Of a DNA stretch of 64,000 bases, positions 44,284-53,502 are shown one piece after another; within the stretch, counting starts at the first letter, position 1; the number at the start of each line of letters is the position of its first letter. The stretch comes from Thalassobaculum_A sp040219215 (GTDB lineage Bacteria; Pseudomonadota; Alphaproteobacteria; Thalassobaculales; Thalassobaculaceae), in the NCBI RefSeq assembly GCF_040219215.1, contig NZ_JAVJSX010000003.1, positions 142,014 through 206,013 on the forward strand, read 5' to 3'. The translations under genes and the position numbers were made by a program. The notes under the pieces are model-generated. The model saw only the letters and a list, made by a program, of their open reading frames with translations. It did no database searches and was not told the origin of the DNA.

Positions 44284-46128
44284 ATGAGCGTGATGCGACT
44301 GACAACTGCGCAGGCGGTCGTCCGCTACCTCGCGGCGCAGCACACGACGCTGGAGGGGGCCAGCGTGCCGCTGTTCGCCGGTGTGTGGGCGATCTTCGGC
44401 CACGGCAACGTCGCCGGCCTGGGCGAGGCCCTGTGGCATGCACGCGAGGAATTGCCGACCCTCAGGGCGCACAACGAGCAGGCGATGACGCTGGCCGCTG
44501 TGGCCTTCGCCAAGGCGAGCAACCGGCGCCGGATGATGGCCTGCACAACGTCGATCGGCCCCGGCGCCCTCAACATGGTGACCGCCGCCGCGGTGGCGCA
44601 CGTCAACCGGCTGCCGGTGCTGCTGCTGCCGGGTGACACCTTCGCCAGCCGCCTGCCCGACCCGGTGCTGCAGCAGGTCGAACACTTCGGTGACCCGACG
44701 GTGACCGCCAACGATTGCTTCCGGCCGGTGTCGCGCTGGTTCGACCGGATCACCCGGCCGGAGCAACTGCTGACCTCGCTGCCCCGCGCGTTGCAGGTGC
44801 TGACCGACCCGGCCGAGTGCGGGCCGGTGACCCTGTGCCTGTCCCAAGATGTACAGGCCGAGGCCTATGACTATCCCGAGTCCTTCTTCGCCAAGACCCT
44901 ACACCATCCGCGGCGGCAGGCGGCCGACCCCGGCGAGTTGGCGCGGGCCGTCGAACTGCTGCGCAATGCCGAGCGTCCCCTGCTCGTCGCCGGTGGTGGC
45001 GTGCTGTACTCCGATGCTGCCGACGCCTTGCAGAGCTTCGCTGAACGGCACCGGATCCCGGTGGCCGAGACCCAGGCGGGCAAGGGCGCGCTGCCCTGGG
45101 ATCATCCGCTGAACGTCGGTGCGATCGGCGTCACCGGCACTGATGCCGCCAATGCCTTGGCGCGTACTGCCGATCTGGTCCTGGCCGTGGGCACGCGACT
45201 TCAGGATTTCACCACCGGATCGCGGGCGCTGGTGCCGGGCGGAGCGGGGCTGATCCAGCTTAACGTCGCAGCCTTTGACGCCGGCAAGCACAACGCCGCG
45301 CCGCTGGTCGGCGATGCCCGGCGAACTCTGGAGGACCTGACTGCGGCGCTCGGCACCCACGCTGCCCCAGCGGCCTGGCAGGAGCGGGCCGCCAAACTCG
45401 CCGCCGGTTGGAACGCGGTGGTCGAGCGGGTGACAGCGCCCAGCAACGCCGACCTGCCCTCCGACGCCCAGGTCCTTGGCGCGGTCAACCGGCAGACGCA
45501 AGCCGATGACGTCGTTGTCTGCGCCGCCGGCGGCCTGCCGGGCGAGTTGCACAAATTGTGGCGCGCGTCGGGGCCGGGCAGCTACCACCTGGAGTACGGC
45601 TTCTCCTGCATGGGCTATGAGATTGCCGGCGGGCTCGGGGTGCGGATGGCACGGTCCGGCGGCGAGGTGTTCGTGCTGGTCGGCGACGGCTCCTACCTGA
45701 TGCTGAATTCCGAGATCGCCACATCGGTGATGCTCGGCCGCAAGCTGGTGATCTTGGTTCTGGACAACGGCGGGTTCGGTTGCATCAACCGGCTGCAGCA
45801 GGCCTGTGGCGGCGCGCCGTTCAACAATCTGTTCGACCATGTCGACCACCGCGTCGCCGACGCGAGCGTGGACTTCGCCGCGCACGCCCGAAGCCTTGGC
45901 GCTGCCGCCGAGAAGGTCGCGGGGATCGCCGATCTGGAGGCCGCATTGCAACGGGCACGGGCCGCCGCCGGGACCTACGCGATCGTCATCGATACCGACC
46001 CCCTGGTCTCGACCTCGGAAGGCGGCGCCTGGTGGGATGTCGCGGTGCCGGAAGTCTCGGAGCGGACCGAGGTCCGGCAGGCATACGAGAACTACAAGCG
46101 GGCCGGTGCGCACCGCAAACCGGTCTGA
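44284..46128 (+). CDS. iolD: 3D-(3,5/4)-trihydroxycyclohexane-1,2-dione hydrolase
   Basis: 614 residues, thiamine-diphosphate enzyme. N-terminal catalytic Glu in A-H-N-E-Q-A-M; cofactor motif G-D-G-S-Y-L-M-L-N-S-E; the sequence follows IolD (T-T-A-Q-A-V-V-R-Y-L, V-W-A-I-F-G-H-G-N-V-A-G-L-G-E-A-L, N-E-Q-A-M). It opens the ring of the inosose-derived diketone in myo-inositol catabolism. GGGAG site before the ATG. IolE follows 23 bases later. Confidence 0.95.
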   Translation: MSVMRLTTAQAVVRYLAAQHTTLEGASVPLFAGVWAIFGHGNVAGLGEALWHAREELPTLRAHNEQAMTLAAVAFAKASNRRRMMACTTSIGPGALNMVTAAAVAHVNRLPVLLLPGDTFASRLPDPVLQQVEHFGDPTVTANDCFRPVSRWFDRITRPEQLLTSLPRALQVLTDPAECGPVTLCLSQDVQAEAYDYPESFFAKTLHHPRRQAADPGELARAVELLRNAERPLLVAGGGVLYSDAADALQSFAERHRIPVAETQAGKGALPWDHPLNVGAIGVTGTDAANALARTADLVLAVGTRLQDFTTGSRALVPGGAGLIQLNVAAFDAGKHNAAPLVGDARRTLEDLTAALGTHAAPAAWQERAAKLAAGWNAVVERVTAPSNADLPSDAQVLGAVNRQTQADDVVVCAAGGLPGELHKLWRASGPGSYHLEYGFSCMGYEIAGGLGVRMARSGGEVFVLVGDGSYLMLNSEIATSVMLGRKLVILVLDNGGFGCINRLQQACGGAPFNNLFDHVDHRVADASVDFAAHARSLGAAAEKVAGIADLEAALQRARAAAGTYAIVIDTDPLVSTSEGGAWWDVAVPEVSERTEVRQAYENYKRAGAHRKPV

Positions 46129-46151
46129 CCGACGCGCCGACAGGAGCTGCT

Positions 46152-47051
46152 ATGACCGTCCATCTCGGCACCAACCCGATCGCCTGGAGCAACGATGACC
46201 TGCCGGAGCTCGGTGGCGATACGCCGCTTGAGACATGCCTTGCACAGGCCGCACAGGCTGGCTTCTCCGGTATCGAACTGGGCAACAAGTTTCCGCGGGA
46301 ACCGGCCGCGTTGACCGCAACCTTGAAGCCGCATGGACTGCGCTTGGTGTCCGGCTGGTACGGAGCGCAGTTGCGCGAGCGGTCGGTCGAGGACGAGATC
46401 CGGGCAGTGCAGCCGCATCTCGACCTGCTGTCCGCCATGGCGTGCCCGGTGATGGTATTTGCCGAAGTCGGTGGCAGCGTCCAGGGACAACGAGGCACAC
46501 CGCTGGCCAACCGCCCCGTCATGACCGATGCCGAGTGGCGGGACTATTTGCCGAAGAACACCGCGCTCGCCGAGCACATGGCGGCCCGTGGCGTCCACCT
46601 CGCCTATCACCACCACATGGGCACGGTGATCGAGAAGGCCCATGAAGTCGACCGCCTGATGACCGGCACACCGGACACCGTCGGCCTACTCTATGATACC
46701 GGCCACCTGACCTTCGCCGGCGACGTCCCCTCGTCCGTCGCCGAGCGCTGGGCACGCCGCATCGTCCATGTCCACGCCAAGGACGTGCGTCCAGAGGTGA
46801 TGCGGCAGGCGATCGCCGAACGCTGGAGTTTCCTGGATGCCGTCATTGCCGGGGTGTTCACCGTACCGGGCGACGGCTGCGTGGACTTCCAGCAGGCGCT
46901 AGGTCCGGTGGCGCGCTCGGGCTATGCCGGCTGGTGGATCGTTGAGGCCGAGCAGGATCCGGCCAGGGCTGAGCCCCTGGCGTACGCCCGGCTCGGTCAC
47001 CGGCACCTGACGAGAACCGCCGAAGCTCTCAACGTGGGCCTTGCCTGCTGA
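46152..47051 (+). CDS. iolE: Myo-inosose-2 dehydratase
   Basis: 299 residues, TIM-barrel sugar isomerase-like. IolE landmarks: L-G-T-N-P-I-A-W-S-N-D-D at the start, H-H-H-M-G-T-V-I-E, Y-D-T-G-H, V-H-A-K-D-V-R. It dehydrates 2-keto-myo-inositol to the IolD substrate. No other iol genes (G, B, C, A or an importer) are in the window. It converges on garD with 15 bases between stops. Confidence 0.95.
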   Translation: MTVHLGTNPIAWSNDDLPELGGDTPLETCLAQAAQAGFSGIELGNKFPREPAALTATLKPHGLRLVSGWYGAQLRERSVEDEIRAVQPHLDLLSAMACPVMVFAEVGGSVQGQRGTPLANRPVMTDAEWRDYLPKNTALAEHMAARGVHLAYHHHMGTVIEKAHEVDRLMTGTPDTVGLLYDTGHLTFAGDVPSSVAERWARRIVHVHAKDVRPEVMRQAIAERWSFLDAVIAGVFTVPGDGCVDFQQALGPVARSGYAGWWIVEAEQDPARAEPLAYARLGHRHLTRTAEALNVGLAC

Positions 47052-47066
47052 ACCCAGGCCACGGTC

Positions 47067-48632
47067 TCAGGTGATCGGGGCCGGATTGAACAGCGCCAAC
47101 GAGTTGTGGAGCTGCCACTGTTCGGCCCAGGTCTTCCGGCGGCCGCTGGCGGTGTCAAGCATCAACCGGAACAACTCCCAGCCGACGTCCTCGATCGTCG
47201 CCTCTCCGGTGGCGATGCGCCCGGCGTCGACGTCCATCAGGTCGTGCCAGCGCCGCGCCAGGTCGCTGCGGGTTGCCACCTTGATCACCGGTACTTCGGC
47301 CAAACCGTACGGCGTGCCGCGGCCGGTGGTGAAGACGTGCACATTGATGCCAGCCGCCACCTGCAGGGTACCGCAGACGAAGTCGCTGGCCGGAGTGGCG
47401 GCGTAAAGCAGTCCTTTCTGCCGGGTCTTCTCCCCAGGCGACACCACGCCGGAGATCGGGGCGGTGCCCGACTTGATGATCGACCCCATGGCCTTCTCGA
47501 CGATGTTGGACAGTCCGCCCTTCTTGTTGCCGGGCGTGGTGTTGGCGCTGCGGTCGACCATTCCCTTGCTCAGGTAGTCATCGTACCAGCGCATCTCGCG
47601 GATCATCGCGTCGGCCACTTCGGGAGTGGTCGCGCGCGCCGTCAACTGGTCGATGCCGTCGCGGACCTCGGTCACTTCCGAGAACATCACCGTCGCCCCG
47701 GCCCGGACCAGCAGGTCAGTCGCAAAACCAACGGCCGGATTCGCGGTCACTCCGGAGAACGCGTCGCTGCCACCGCACTGCACGCCGACCATCAGGTCGG
47801 ACGCCGGGCAGGTCTCGCGCCGCCGCCGGTTCAGCTTCTCCAGGTGCCCTTCCGCCATCTCCATGATCGAGCGGATCATCGCATCGAAGCCGACATGGCG
47901 ATCGTCCTGCAGCGTGACCAGGCCGAACCCCGGTTCCGATCCATCGCCCGATCGGCCGAACGTGCCCGGCGGGATCAACCTCTCCGGCTGCAGCTTCTCG
48001 CAGCCCAGGCTGACCACCATGGCCGTGCCGCCGAAGTTCGGGTTCAGGCTGATGTTGCGCAGCGTTCGGATCGGGATGTAGGCGTCCGGCGCGTCGATCG
48101 CGACACCGCAGCCGTAGGTGTGCTCCAGCCCGATGACATCATCGACGTTGGGATAGCGCGGCAGCAGTTCCTGCTTGATCCTCCGCACCGCGAACTCCAC
48201 CACGCCGGACACGCATTGCACGGTCGTGGTGATCGCCAGGATGTTGCGGCTGCCGACCGTTCCGTCGGCGTTTCGGTAGCCCTCAAAGGTGTAGCCGTCC
48301 AGCGGCGGCAGAGGTTCGGCCTTGCGGGTAGCGATCGGCAGGTTGGTGAGTACGGGCGGGGCCGGCATCCGCAGGGTGCGTTCGTTGACCCAGGAGCCGG
48401 CAGCGATCGCCTCGATCGCGTGGCCGATCACCACGTTGTACCGCAGGACCGGCGCATCCGCGGCAACGTCGCGCAGCGCAACCTTGTGCCCCTGCGGAAC
48501 GTGTTCACGCAGCGTCAAACCGCATGGAAACGACGTGCCCGCCGGCAAACCGCCGTCGTTGGCGATGATCGCCACGTTGTCGTCGGGGTGCATTCGGATG
48601 AACAGCGGCTGCCCCTGAACCGGCTGCGCCAT
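47067..48632 (-). CDS. garD: Galactarate dehydratase
   Basis: 521 residues, close to E. coli GarD in length and sequence: D-N-V-A-I-I-A-N-D-G-G-L, H-V-P-Q-G-H-K-V-A-L, G-Y-R-N-A-D-G-T-V-G-S-R-N, E-T-C-P-A-S-D-L, Q-C-G-G-S-D-A-F-S-G-V-T-A-N-P-A, and F-N-P-A-P-(I/V)-T at the C-terminus. It dehydrates galactarate to 5-keto-4-deoxyglucarate, using iron. Altronate dehydratase is the family alternative, but the GarD-specific N- and C-termini favour galactarate. Confidence 0.93.
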   Translation of the reverse strand: MAQPVQGQPLFIRMHPDDNVAIIANDGGLPAGTSFPCGLTLREHVPQGHKVALRDVAADAPVLRYNVVIGHAIEAIAAGSWVNERTLRMPAPPVLTNLPIATRKAEPLPPLDGYTFEGYRNADGTVGSRNILAITTTVQCVSGVVEFAVRRIKQELLPRYPNVDDVIGLEHTYGCGVAIDAPDAYIPIRTLRNISLNPNFGGTAMVVSLGCEKLQPERLIPPGTFGRSGDGSEPGFGLVTLQDDRHVGFDAMIRSIMEMAEGHLEKLNRRRRETCPASDLMVGVQCGGSDAFSGVTANPAVGFATDLLVRAGATVMFSEVTEVRDGIDQLTARATTPEVADAMIREMRWYDDYLSKGMVDRSANTTPGNKKGGLSNIVEKAMGSIIKSGTAPISGVVSPGEKTRQKGLLYAATPASDFVCGTLQVAAGINVHVFTTGRGTPYGLAEVPVIKVATRSDLARRWHDLMDVDAGRIATGEATIEDVGWELFRLMLDTASGRRKTWAEQWQLHNSLALFNPAPIT

Positions 48633-48724
48633 GGCGGTCGTCCCTTCCCTGCGGAATTCCGTTCTGCCTGCAGCCGGACCGTATCAACCGGCGAGCCCGA
48701 GCCCAATACGCATGCTGGTCAAGA

Positions 48725-48767
48725 TTGACATGATTTATTTACGTTGATATCAACATTTCAACGTTGA
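48725..48767 (+). promoter_or_regulatory. Promoter with two overlapping palindromic operators
   Basis: TTGACA at 48725-48730 and TATCAA at 48748-48753 form a -35/-10 pair with a 17-base spacer, reading towards the VOC gene. The perfect palindrome GTTGATATCAAC (48743-48754) covers the -10, and a second, TCAACGTTGA (48758-48767), follows directly. ACGTTGA is also repeated directly at 48741 and 48761, 20 bases apart. The layout is typical of a repressor site. The region also lies upstream of garD on the other strand. Confidence 0.55.
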
Positions 48768-48822
48768 GCACGACGATGATGTTCGTTGCAACAGAGACCA
48801 CTTACCTGATGGAGAGAGTCGC

Positions 48823-49311
48823 ATGGCGCCCAAAACCCAACCCATTCCGGAAGGCTTCACCACTGTCACCCCGCATCTGGTCGTGCAGGGTGCCGCGAAG
48901 GCAATCGACTTTTACAAGAACGCGTTTGGCGCCGAAGAGATCGTGCGAGTACCCGGGCCAGACGATTCCGGCAAACTGATCCACGCGTGCGTGCGGATCG
49001 GCGATGCGATGGTAATGCTGGCCGACGATTTCGTTGGCTGCAGCATGGCACCCGACGGGTCCGGCAACACGCCGGTGACGGTCCACCTGTTCGTTCCGGA
49101 TACCGACGCGACGATCGCCAAGGCGGTCGAACACGGCGCCAAGGTCGTGATGCCGGCGATGGACATGTTCTGGGGCGACCGTTACGGCCAGATCGTCGAC
49201 CCGTTCGGTCACCGATGGTCGGTGGGAACGCATCAGCGCGACCTTACGCCGGAGCAGATTACCGAGGGTGCGAAGGCGATGTTCGCTGAGCACGCCAAAA
49301 TGGCCGGTTGA
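48823..49311 (+). CDS. VOC (glyoxalase/PhnB-like) protein
   Basis: 162 residues. The two beta-alpha-beta-beta-beta modules typical of PhnB-like VOC proteins are visible (T-P-H-L-V-V-Q-G-A-A-K-A-I-D-F-Y-K-N-A-F-G-A-E and W-G-D-R-Y-G-Q-I-V-D-P-F-G-H-R-W). Substrate unknown; many relatives are small metal-binding or antibiotic-binding proteins. Ribosome site GGAGAGAG. Its promoter carries a palindromic operator. Confidence 0.88.
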   Translation: MAPKTQPIPEGFTTVTPHLVVQGAAKAIDFYKNAFGAEEIVRVPGPDDSGKLIHACVRIGDAMVMLADDFVGCSMAPDGSGNTPVTVHLFVPDTDATIAKAVEHGAKVVMPAMDMFWGDRYGQIVDPFGHRWSVGTHQRDLTPEQITEGAKAMFAEHAKMAG

Positions 49312-49405
49312 AAATGACGTCCGGCGAGTATCGGCTGTTCATGGCGGTTGTCGGTCTGGCATTGCAGCACATCTGTTGTGAAGACCAGTTGCCACGGAGC
49401 AGTCC

Positions 49406-50221
49406 ATGCCATCCACGCCGCGCCTCGCCGGACGCCATGCTATTGTGACGGGAGCCTCCACCGGCATCGGCCGGGCGGTCGCCGAACGGTTCGCCACCGA
49501 AGGGGCGACCGTCGCGATCAACTACCTGCGATCTGTCTCCGAGGCGGAGGAGACGTTGGCCCTGGTCCGCCGGGCCTCGGAATCCAGCGGTTTCAAGGAA
49601 ATCGATCATCGCATCGCCCAGGCCGATATCGGTGACGAAGTCGAGGCCCAGGAACTGATCGCCGAGCTGGAACTGGCCTGGGGGCGGATCGACATCCTGG
49701 TGAACAACGCCGGCATCCAGATCGCGGCCGACAGCGAGGACCATCCGGTCGCCGATGTTCGACGGGTGCTCGACGTCAACCTGATCGGCGCTCTCGTCTG
49801 TTCCCAGGCCGCCATCCGTCACTTCCTGACGCGCCCCGGCGGCGGCGTGATCGTGAACTGCTCCAGCGCCCACGAAATCATTCCGAAGCCCGGCTACATC
49901 GGCTATTCGCTGAGCAAGGGGGGCCTCGGCAATCTCACGCGGACTTTGGCGCTGGAATTCGCCGACCGCGGAATCCGCGTCAACGCGGTGGCGCCCGGCG
50001 CAATCCTGACGCCGATCAACGACACCTGGCGCCACGATCCGGCGCTGCGAGCCTCGGTCGAGGGGCACATCCCGATGGGCCGGGCCGGCACGCCGGAGGA
50101 GATCGCAGCGGTCTTCGCCTTCCTGGCGTCCGACGAAGCATCCTACATCACCGGCCAGACCCTCTATGCCTGCGGCGGGCTGACCCTGTACGGCGAATTC
50201 AGGGAGAACTGGTCGTCCTAA
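49406..50221 (+). CDS. Short-chain dehydrogenase/reductase, glucose 1-dehydrogenase-like
   Basis: 271 residues. Classical SDR features: T-G-A-S-T-G-I-G-R cofactor motif, N-N-A-G, catalytic Ser in C-S-S-A-H, and Y-S-L-S-K (Tyr and Lys). The C-terminus I-T-G-Q-T-L-Y-A-C-G-G-L-T-L-Y resembles glucose dehydrogenase-type members. The residue after the second strand suggests NAD(P) use but specificity is uncertain. It follows the VOC gene by 94 bases on the same strand. Confidence 0.9.
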   Translation: MPSTPRLAGRHAIVTGASTGIGRAVAERFATEGATVAINYLRSVSEAEETLALVRRASESSGFKEIDHRIAQADIGDEVEAQELIAELELAWGRIDILVNNAGIQIAADSEDHPVADVRRVLDVNLIGALVCSQAAIRHFLTRPGGGVIVNCSSAHEIIPKPGYIGYSLSKGGLGNLTRTLALEFADRGIRVNAVAPGAILTPINDTWRHDPALRASVEGHIPMGRAGTPEEIAAVFAFLASDEASYITGQTLYACGGLTLYGEFRENWSS

Positions 50222-50234
50222 CCCTGCCCTGCCG

Positions 50235-51317
50235 TCAGGACGATGGAAAGAACGAGCGCGTGCGGTTTGCGAACGCCACGAGGGACAGCATCACCGGCAC
50301 CTCGACCAGCACGCCCACCACGGTGGTCAGCGCCGCGCCCGACTGCAGACCGAACAGGCTGATCGCCACGGCGACCGCCAGCTCGAAGAAGTTGGACGTG
50401 CCGATCAGCGCGCATGGGGCCGCCACCGGGAACGGCACGCGCCATGCCCAGGCCGCGGCATAGGCAACCAGGAAGATGCCGTACGACTGCAGAATCAGCG
50501 GCACGGCGATCAGCGCGATCAGCACGGGCCGGTCCAGGATCACCTGCCCCTGGAAGCCGAACAGCAGCACCACCGTCGCCAGCAGGCCGACCACCGACAC
50601 CGGCTTGATCGCTCCGGTGAACGCCGATACTCGTTGGTCGCGCTCCGCCGATGTACGGGCGCCGGCCGCCAGCCGCAGGCGCGTCACGGCTCCGGCCGCC
50701 AACGGGATCAGCACGTACAGCACGACCGACAACAGCAGCGTTTCCCACGGCACCTGGATGTCGGTCACACCCAGCAGCAGGGCCACGATCGGCGCGAAGG
50801 CGAAGATCATGATGATGTCGTTCACCGACACCTGGACCAGCGTGTAGGTCGCATCGCCCCGGGTCATCTGCGACCAAACGAACACCATCGCCGTACACGG
50901 AGCGGCGCCGAGCAGGATCAGCCCCGCGATGTACTCGCTGGCCGATGCCGGATCGATCAGGTCGGCGAACAGCACTTCGAAGAACAGCACGCCGAGCCCC
51001 GCCATGGTGAACGGCTTGACCAACCAGTTGACCACGATGGTGATGACCAGGCCCTTCGGGCGCTCGCCGATCCGCCGCAAACTGGCGAAATCGACGTTGA
51101 CCATCATCGGGTAGACCATCGCCCAGATCAGCACCGCCACCACGAGGTTGACCGAGGCGTACTCCAGGCCGGCAAGCGCGGAGAACGCCGAGGGAGCGAG
51201 ATTGCCCAGCAACAGTCCCGCGACGATGCATAGGGCGACCCACACCGACAGCCATTTCTCGAAGAAGCCGATTCCGCCGGCGGCCGACTGGATGCGGTCG
51301 GAAGTCTCACTGGTCAT
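50235..51317 (-). CDS. acr3: Arsenite efflux permease, ACR3 family
   Basis: 360 residues with ten membrane helices. ACR3 signatures: L-S-V-W-V-A-L-C at the start of helix 1, L-G-A-A-P-C-T-A-M-V-F-V-W with the conserved cysteine, and G-L-I-(A)-(L). It exports arsenite produced by ArsC. Last gene of arsR-arsC-acr3, 31 bases after arsC. Confidence 0.95.
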   Translation of the reverse strand: MTSETSDRIQSAAGGIGFFEKWLSVWVALCIVAGLLLGNLAPSAFSALAGLEYASVNLVVAVLIWAMVYPMMVNVDFASLRRIGERPKGLVITIVVNWLVKPFTMAGLGVLFFEVLFADLIDPASASEYIAGLILLGAAPCTAMVFVWSQMTRGDATYTLVQVSVNDIIMIFAFAPIVALLLGVTDIQVPWETLLLSVVLYVLIPLAAGAVTRLRLAAGARTSAERDQRVSAFTGAIKPVSVVGLLATVVLLFGFQGQVILDRPVLIALIAVPLILQSYGIFLVAYAAAWAWRVPFPVAAPCALIGTSNFFELAVAVAISLFGLQSGAALTTVVGVLVEVPVMLSLVAFANRTRSFFPSS

Positions 51318-51348
51318 GTCACGGTCTTTCGATTCAGGCGGGGGTGTT

Positions 51349-51870
51349 TCAGGCGATCTGTTCTTTCGTCACGTCGGCGGACCGACCGATCGCGTCGAGG
51401 CGACGGCTCAGCGACAAGCGGTCGAGCGACTGCATCGGCAGGCTAACGAAGATTGATATCCGGTTGTGCAGCATCCGGTAGGTGTCGGCGAACGCGAACC
51501 GCCGCTCGGCCTCGGTGCCGTCAACCCCAGCCGGGTCCGGCACACCCCAATGGGCGGAAATCGGCTGACCCGGCCATATCGGGCAAACCTCGCTCGCTGC
51601 GTCATCGCAGACCGTGAACACGAAGTGCATCGCCGGCGCTCCCGCAGCGGCAAACTCATCCCAACTCTTCGACCGCAACTGGTCCACCGGGTGGTTCTGG
51701 TTACGCAGCAGCTCAATCGCGAACGGATGAACCGACCCCCGCGGGTGGCTGCCGGCGCTATACGCCCGGAAGCGCCCGGCGCCGAGCCGGTTGAAGATGG
51801 CCTCCCCCAGGACGCTGCGAGCCGAATTGGCGGTACACAGGAACAGCACATTGTGGATGTTGTCGTTCAT
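51349..51870 (-). CDS. arsC: Arsenate reductase, thioredoxin-coupled LMW-phosphatase type
   Basis: 173 residues. P-loop C-T-A-N-S-A-R (Cys12, Arg18), redox cysteines Cys88 and Cys96 in V-F-T-V-C-D-D-A-A-S-E-V-C, and catalytic Asp112 in W-G-V-P-D-P. This set is of the thioredoxin-dependent type. About 25 residues longer than usual at the C-terminus. Start overlaps the arsR stop (ATGA). Confidence 0.94.
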   Translation of the reverse strand: MNDNIHNVLFLCTANSARSVLGEAIFNRLGAGRFRAYSAGSHPRGSVHPFAIELLRNQNHPVDQLRSKSWDEFAAAGAPAMHFVFTVCDDAASEVCPIWPGQPISAHWGVPDPAGVDGTEAERRFAFADTYRMLHNRISIFVSLPMQSLDRLSLSRRLDAIGRSADVTKEQIA

Positions 51871-52220
51871 CCCTCGACTTCCTCTTTGGCGCCACAGGCG
51901 CTGGCCGCTACACCCAGGCCACCGCAGATCTCCGGATGGCCGTCACAACACTCCTCGGTCAGGAACGCCATCAACTGGCGCATTCCCTCAATATCGACGG
52001 CATAGAACACGTTGCGGTGAACCCGCCACGACCGCAGCAGGCCGGCGCGGTCGAGCAATCCGACATGAAATGTCAGGCTCGACGGGCTGATCCCCAGCGC
52101 TTCGGCAATCTCACCCGCCGCCATGCCCGACGGTCCGTGTCGCATCAGCAGTCGGAACAGCCGAAGCCGATGCTCATGCGCGAGAGCCGACAGCGCGGCG
52201 ATGGCGTTCGAGTTCTTCAT
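51867..52220 (-). CDS. arsR: ArsR-family repressor with C-terminal cysteine cluster
   Basis: 117 residues, winged helix at about 10-85. The classic C-V-C-D-L arsenite site of helix 3 is absent (G-E-I-A-E-A-L-G). Instead four cysteines are near the C-terminus: Cys91, Cys92, Cys99 and Cys109. Arsenite would have to bind there, as in several independently evolved ArsR types. First gene of the ars operon, preceded by an inverted repeat. Confidence 0.92.
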   Translation of the reverse strand: MKNSNAIAALSALAHEHRLRLFRLLMRHGPSGMAAGEIAEALGISPSSLTFHVGLLDRAGLLRSWRVHRNVFYAVDIEGMRQLMAFLTEECCDGHPEICGGLGVAASACGAKEEVEG

Positions 52221-52228
52221 TTCACCAA

Positions 52229-52244
52229 TTCATGTATCAATGAA
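52229..52244 (-). promoter_or_regulatory. ArsR operator candidate TTCAT-N6-ATGAA
   Basis: Perfect 5-bp inverted repeat with a 6-base spacer, eight bases upstream of the arsR ATG. Similar TTCA-N6-TGAA sites are known for ArsR proteins. The remaining 174 bases to the 2OG oxygenase stop hold nothing recognisable. Confidence 0.5.
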
Positions 52245-52418
52245 ATGACTATGAGTCGAGGGCTTTCCCGAAGGGCTGACCGACGGAGTCTTGGCTGCGG
52301 GCGGCCGCGTTGCGGGGGCGGCGGTGGGTCCCTTCGTGGATGACTGCCCGACCAGCGCCCAAAGCCGGGAATGCCGACCATCCTCCCGCGACGCCGGCGC
52401 CATCCGGCTCCGCCACGG

Positions 52419-53270
52419 CTACGCCGGACCGGACTCGGGCACTTCGCGGACGACGCCGCTGTGCAGGAATGACGCCTGGATCAGGCGCCGCGGGTAGTCG
52501 CCTCCAACCACCGGGACGCCATGAAGCGAGCGCGGCGTGCGCGGGAACATCAGCATGCAGTTGCGGCGGTATGGGACGGCGCCGTGATCGACGGCGTCGT
52601 CCCAGTCAAGATAAGCGCCACCCCTCAGGACCGCCTCCGGGGCTTCGACACCGGGCCTGACCCCATAGAGATGCGTGCCGAGCGATTCCGGCGCATCGAC
52701 ACCGGCGATATAGATCAGGGCCGTCACCAGCTTCTTGTTGCCGTCGGTGTGCGGCCGCAGTTCAAACCCAGTCGCGTCGTAGATCATTTCGCAGCTGCGC
52801 CGGACGTCGAGACCGCCCGTTCCGTCGGCGGCACCGGCGCGAGCCAGCAGGGCATGCAGCACCGGCGCCAAGGCGCTGGAGAAGTGCTGGATCAGATGCT
52901 GTGCCAGCGCCGGGTGGGTCATGACACGGTGGGCCTGGCGGATCGGTGGCGGCAGTGCCTTGAGCCGCTCCGCCGGCAACGATGCGGTGTCGATCGTCAG
53001 ACGCCGCTCCGAATAGCCTTCGCGTTCGGCCCAACGGTCGGCCGTGCGGGTCATGACGGCAGCAGCGTCGTTTCCAGGCGCCGGGAACACCGCATCCAAC
53101 TCGCCGTAGAACGCTTCCGGAAACACATTCTCGACATACGCATGGTCGAATGGGTCCGTGCGGATCGGCGTGGCTGCAATCGCCTGCAGCATATGGGCAA
53201 GAATAGCCCCGTCGGCCATCGCGCCGGCATTTCTCTCAGGTAGGCCGAGGCCTGATTCACGGGCGCTCAT
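52419..53270 (-). CDS. 2OG-Fe(II) oxygenase superfamily protein
   Basis: 283 residues. Fe-binding set can be proposed as His174 and Asp176 (L-R-P-H-T-D-G-N-K-K) with His250 (S-L-H-G-V) and the oxoglutarate-binding Arg262. The N-terminal F-D-H-A-Y-V-E-N-V-F-P pattern is common in SM-20/prolyl-hydroxylase-like bacterial proteins, often in natural-product or glycan clusters. Substrate unknown. ATG at 53270; a TTG at 53273 is in frame. The 5' flank, 53271-53502, has no gene. Confidence 0.8.
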   Translation of the reverse strand: MSARESGLGLPERNAGAMADGAILAHMLQAIAATPIRTDPFDHAYVENVFPEAFYGELDAVFPAPGNDAAAVMTRTADRWAEREGYSERRLTIDTASLPAERLKALPPPIRQAHRVMTHPALAQHLIQHFSSALAPVLHALLARAGAADGTGGLDVRRSCEMIYDATGFELRPHTDGNKKLVTALIYIAGVDAPESLGTHLYGVRPGVEAPEAVLRGGAYLDWDDAVDHGAVPYRRNCMLMFPRTPRSLHGVPVVGGDYPRRLIQASFLHSGVVREVPESGPA

Positions 53271-53502
53271 CAAATCAACCCTTGGATCACGGAAGGCGGC
53301 ATGACCGTCTCAAGCTCAGTGATACCAACCGCCCTGTCAACGCGGCGTCTCGACGCTCCCGATAGAGTTCGGCTCTCGAGGCACTGTCGACTTGCGGCAG
53401 GCTGAATTAAGACATTCCGCCACTCCCGTGGCCCCGCTACACTCCGCCCCGGCAACAAGCGGCGGATCAAGCCGCAGCCGGGACCCAAGGGGGAGGATGG
53501 GC

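Noticed and set aside
53497..53499. ATG as start of the REC protein
   Set aside because: The GGAGG site directly abuts this ATG; the in-frame GTG six bases later has proper spacing.
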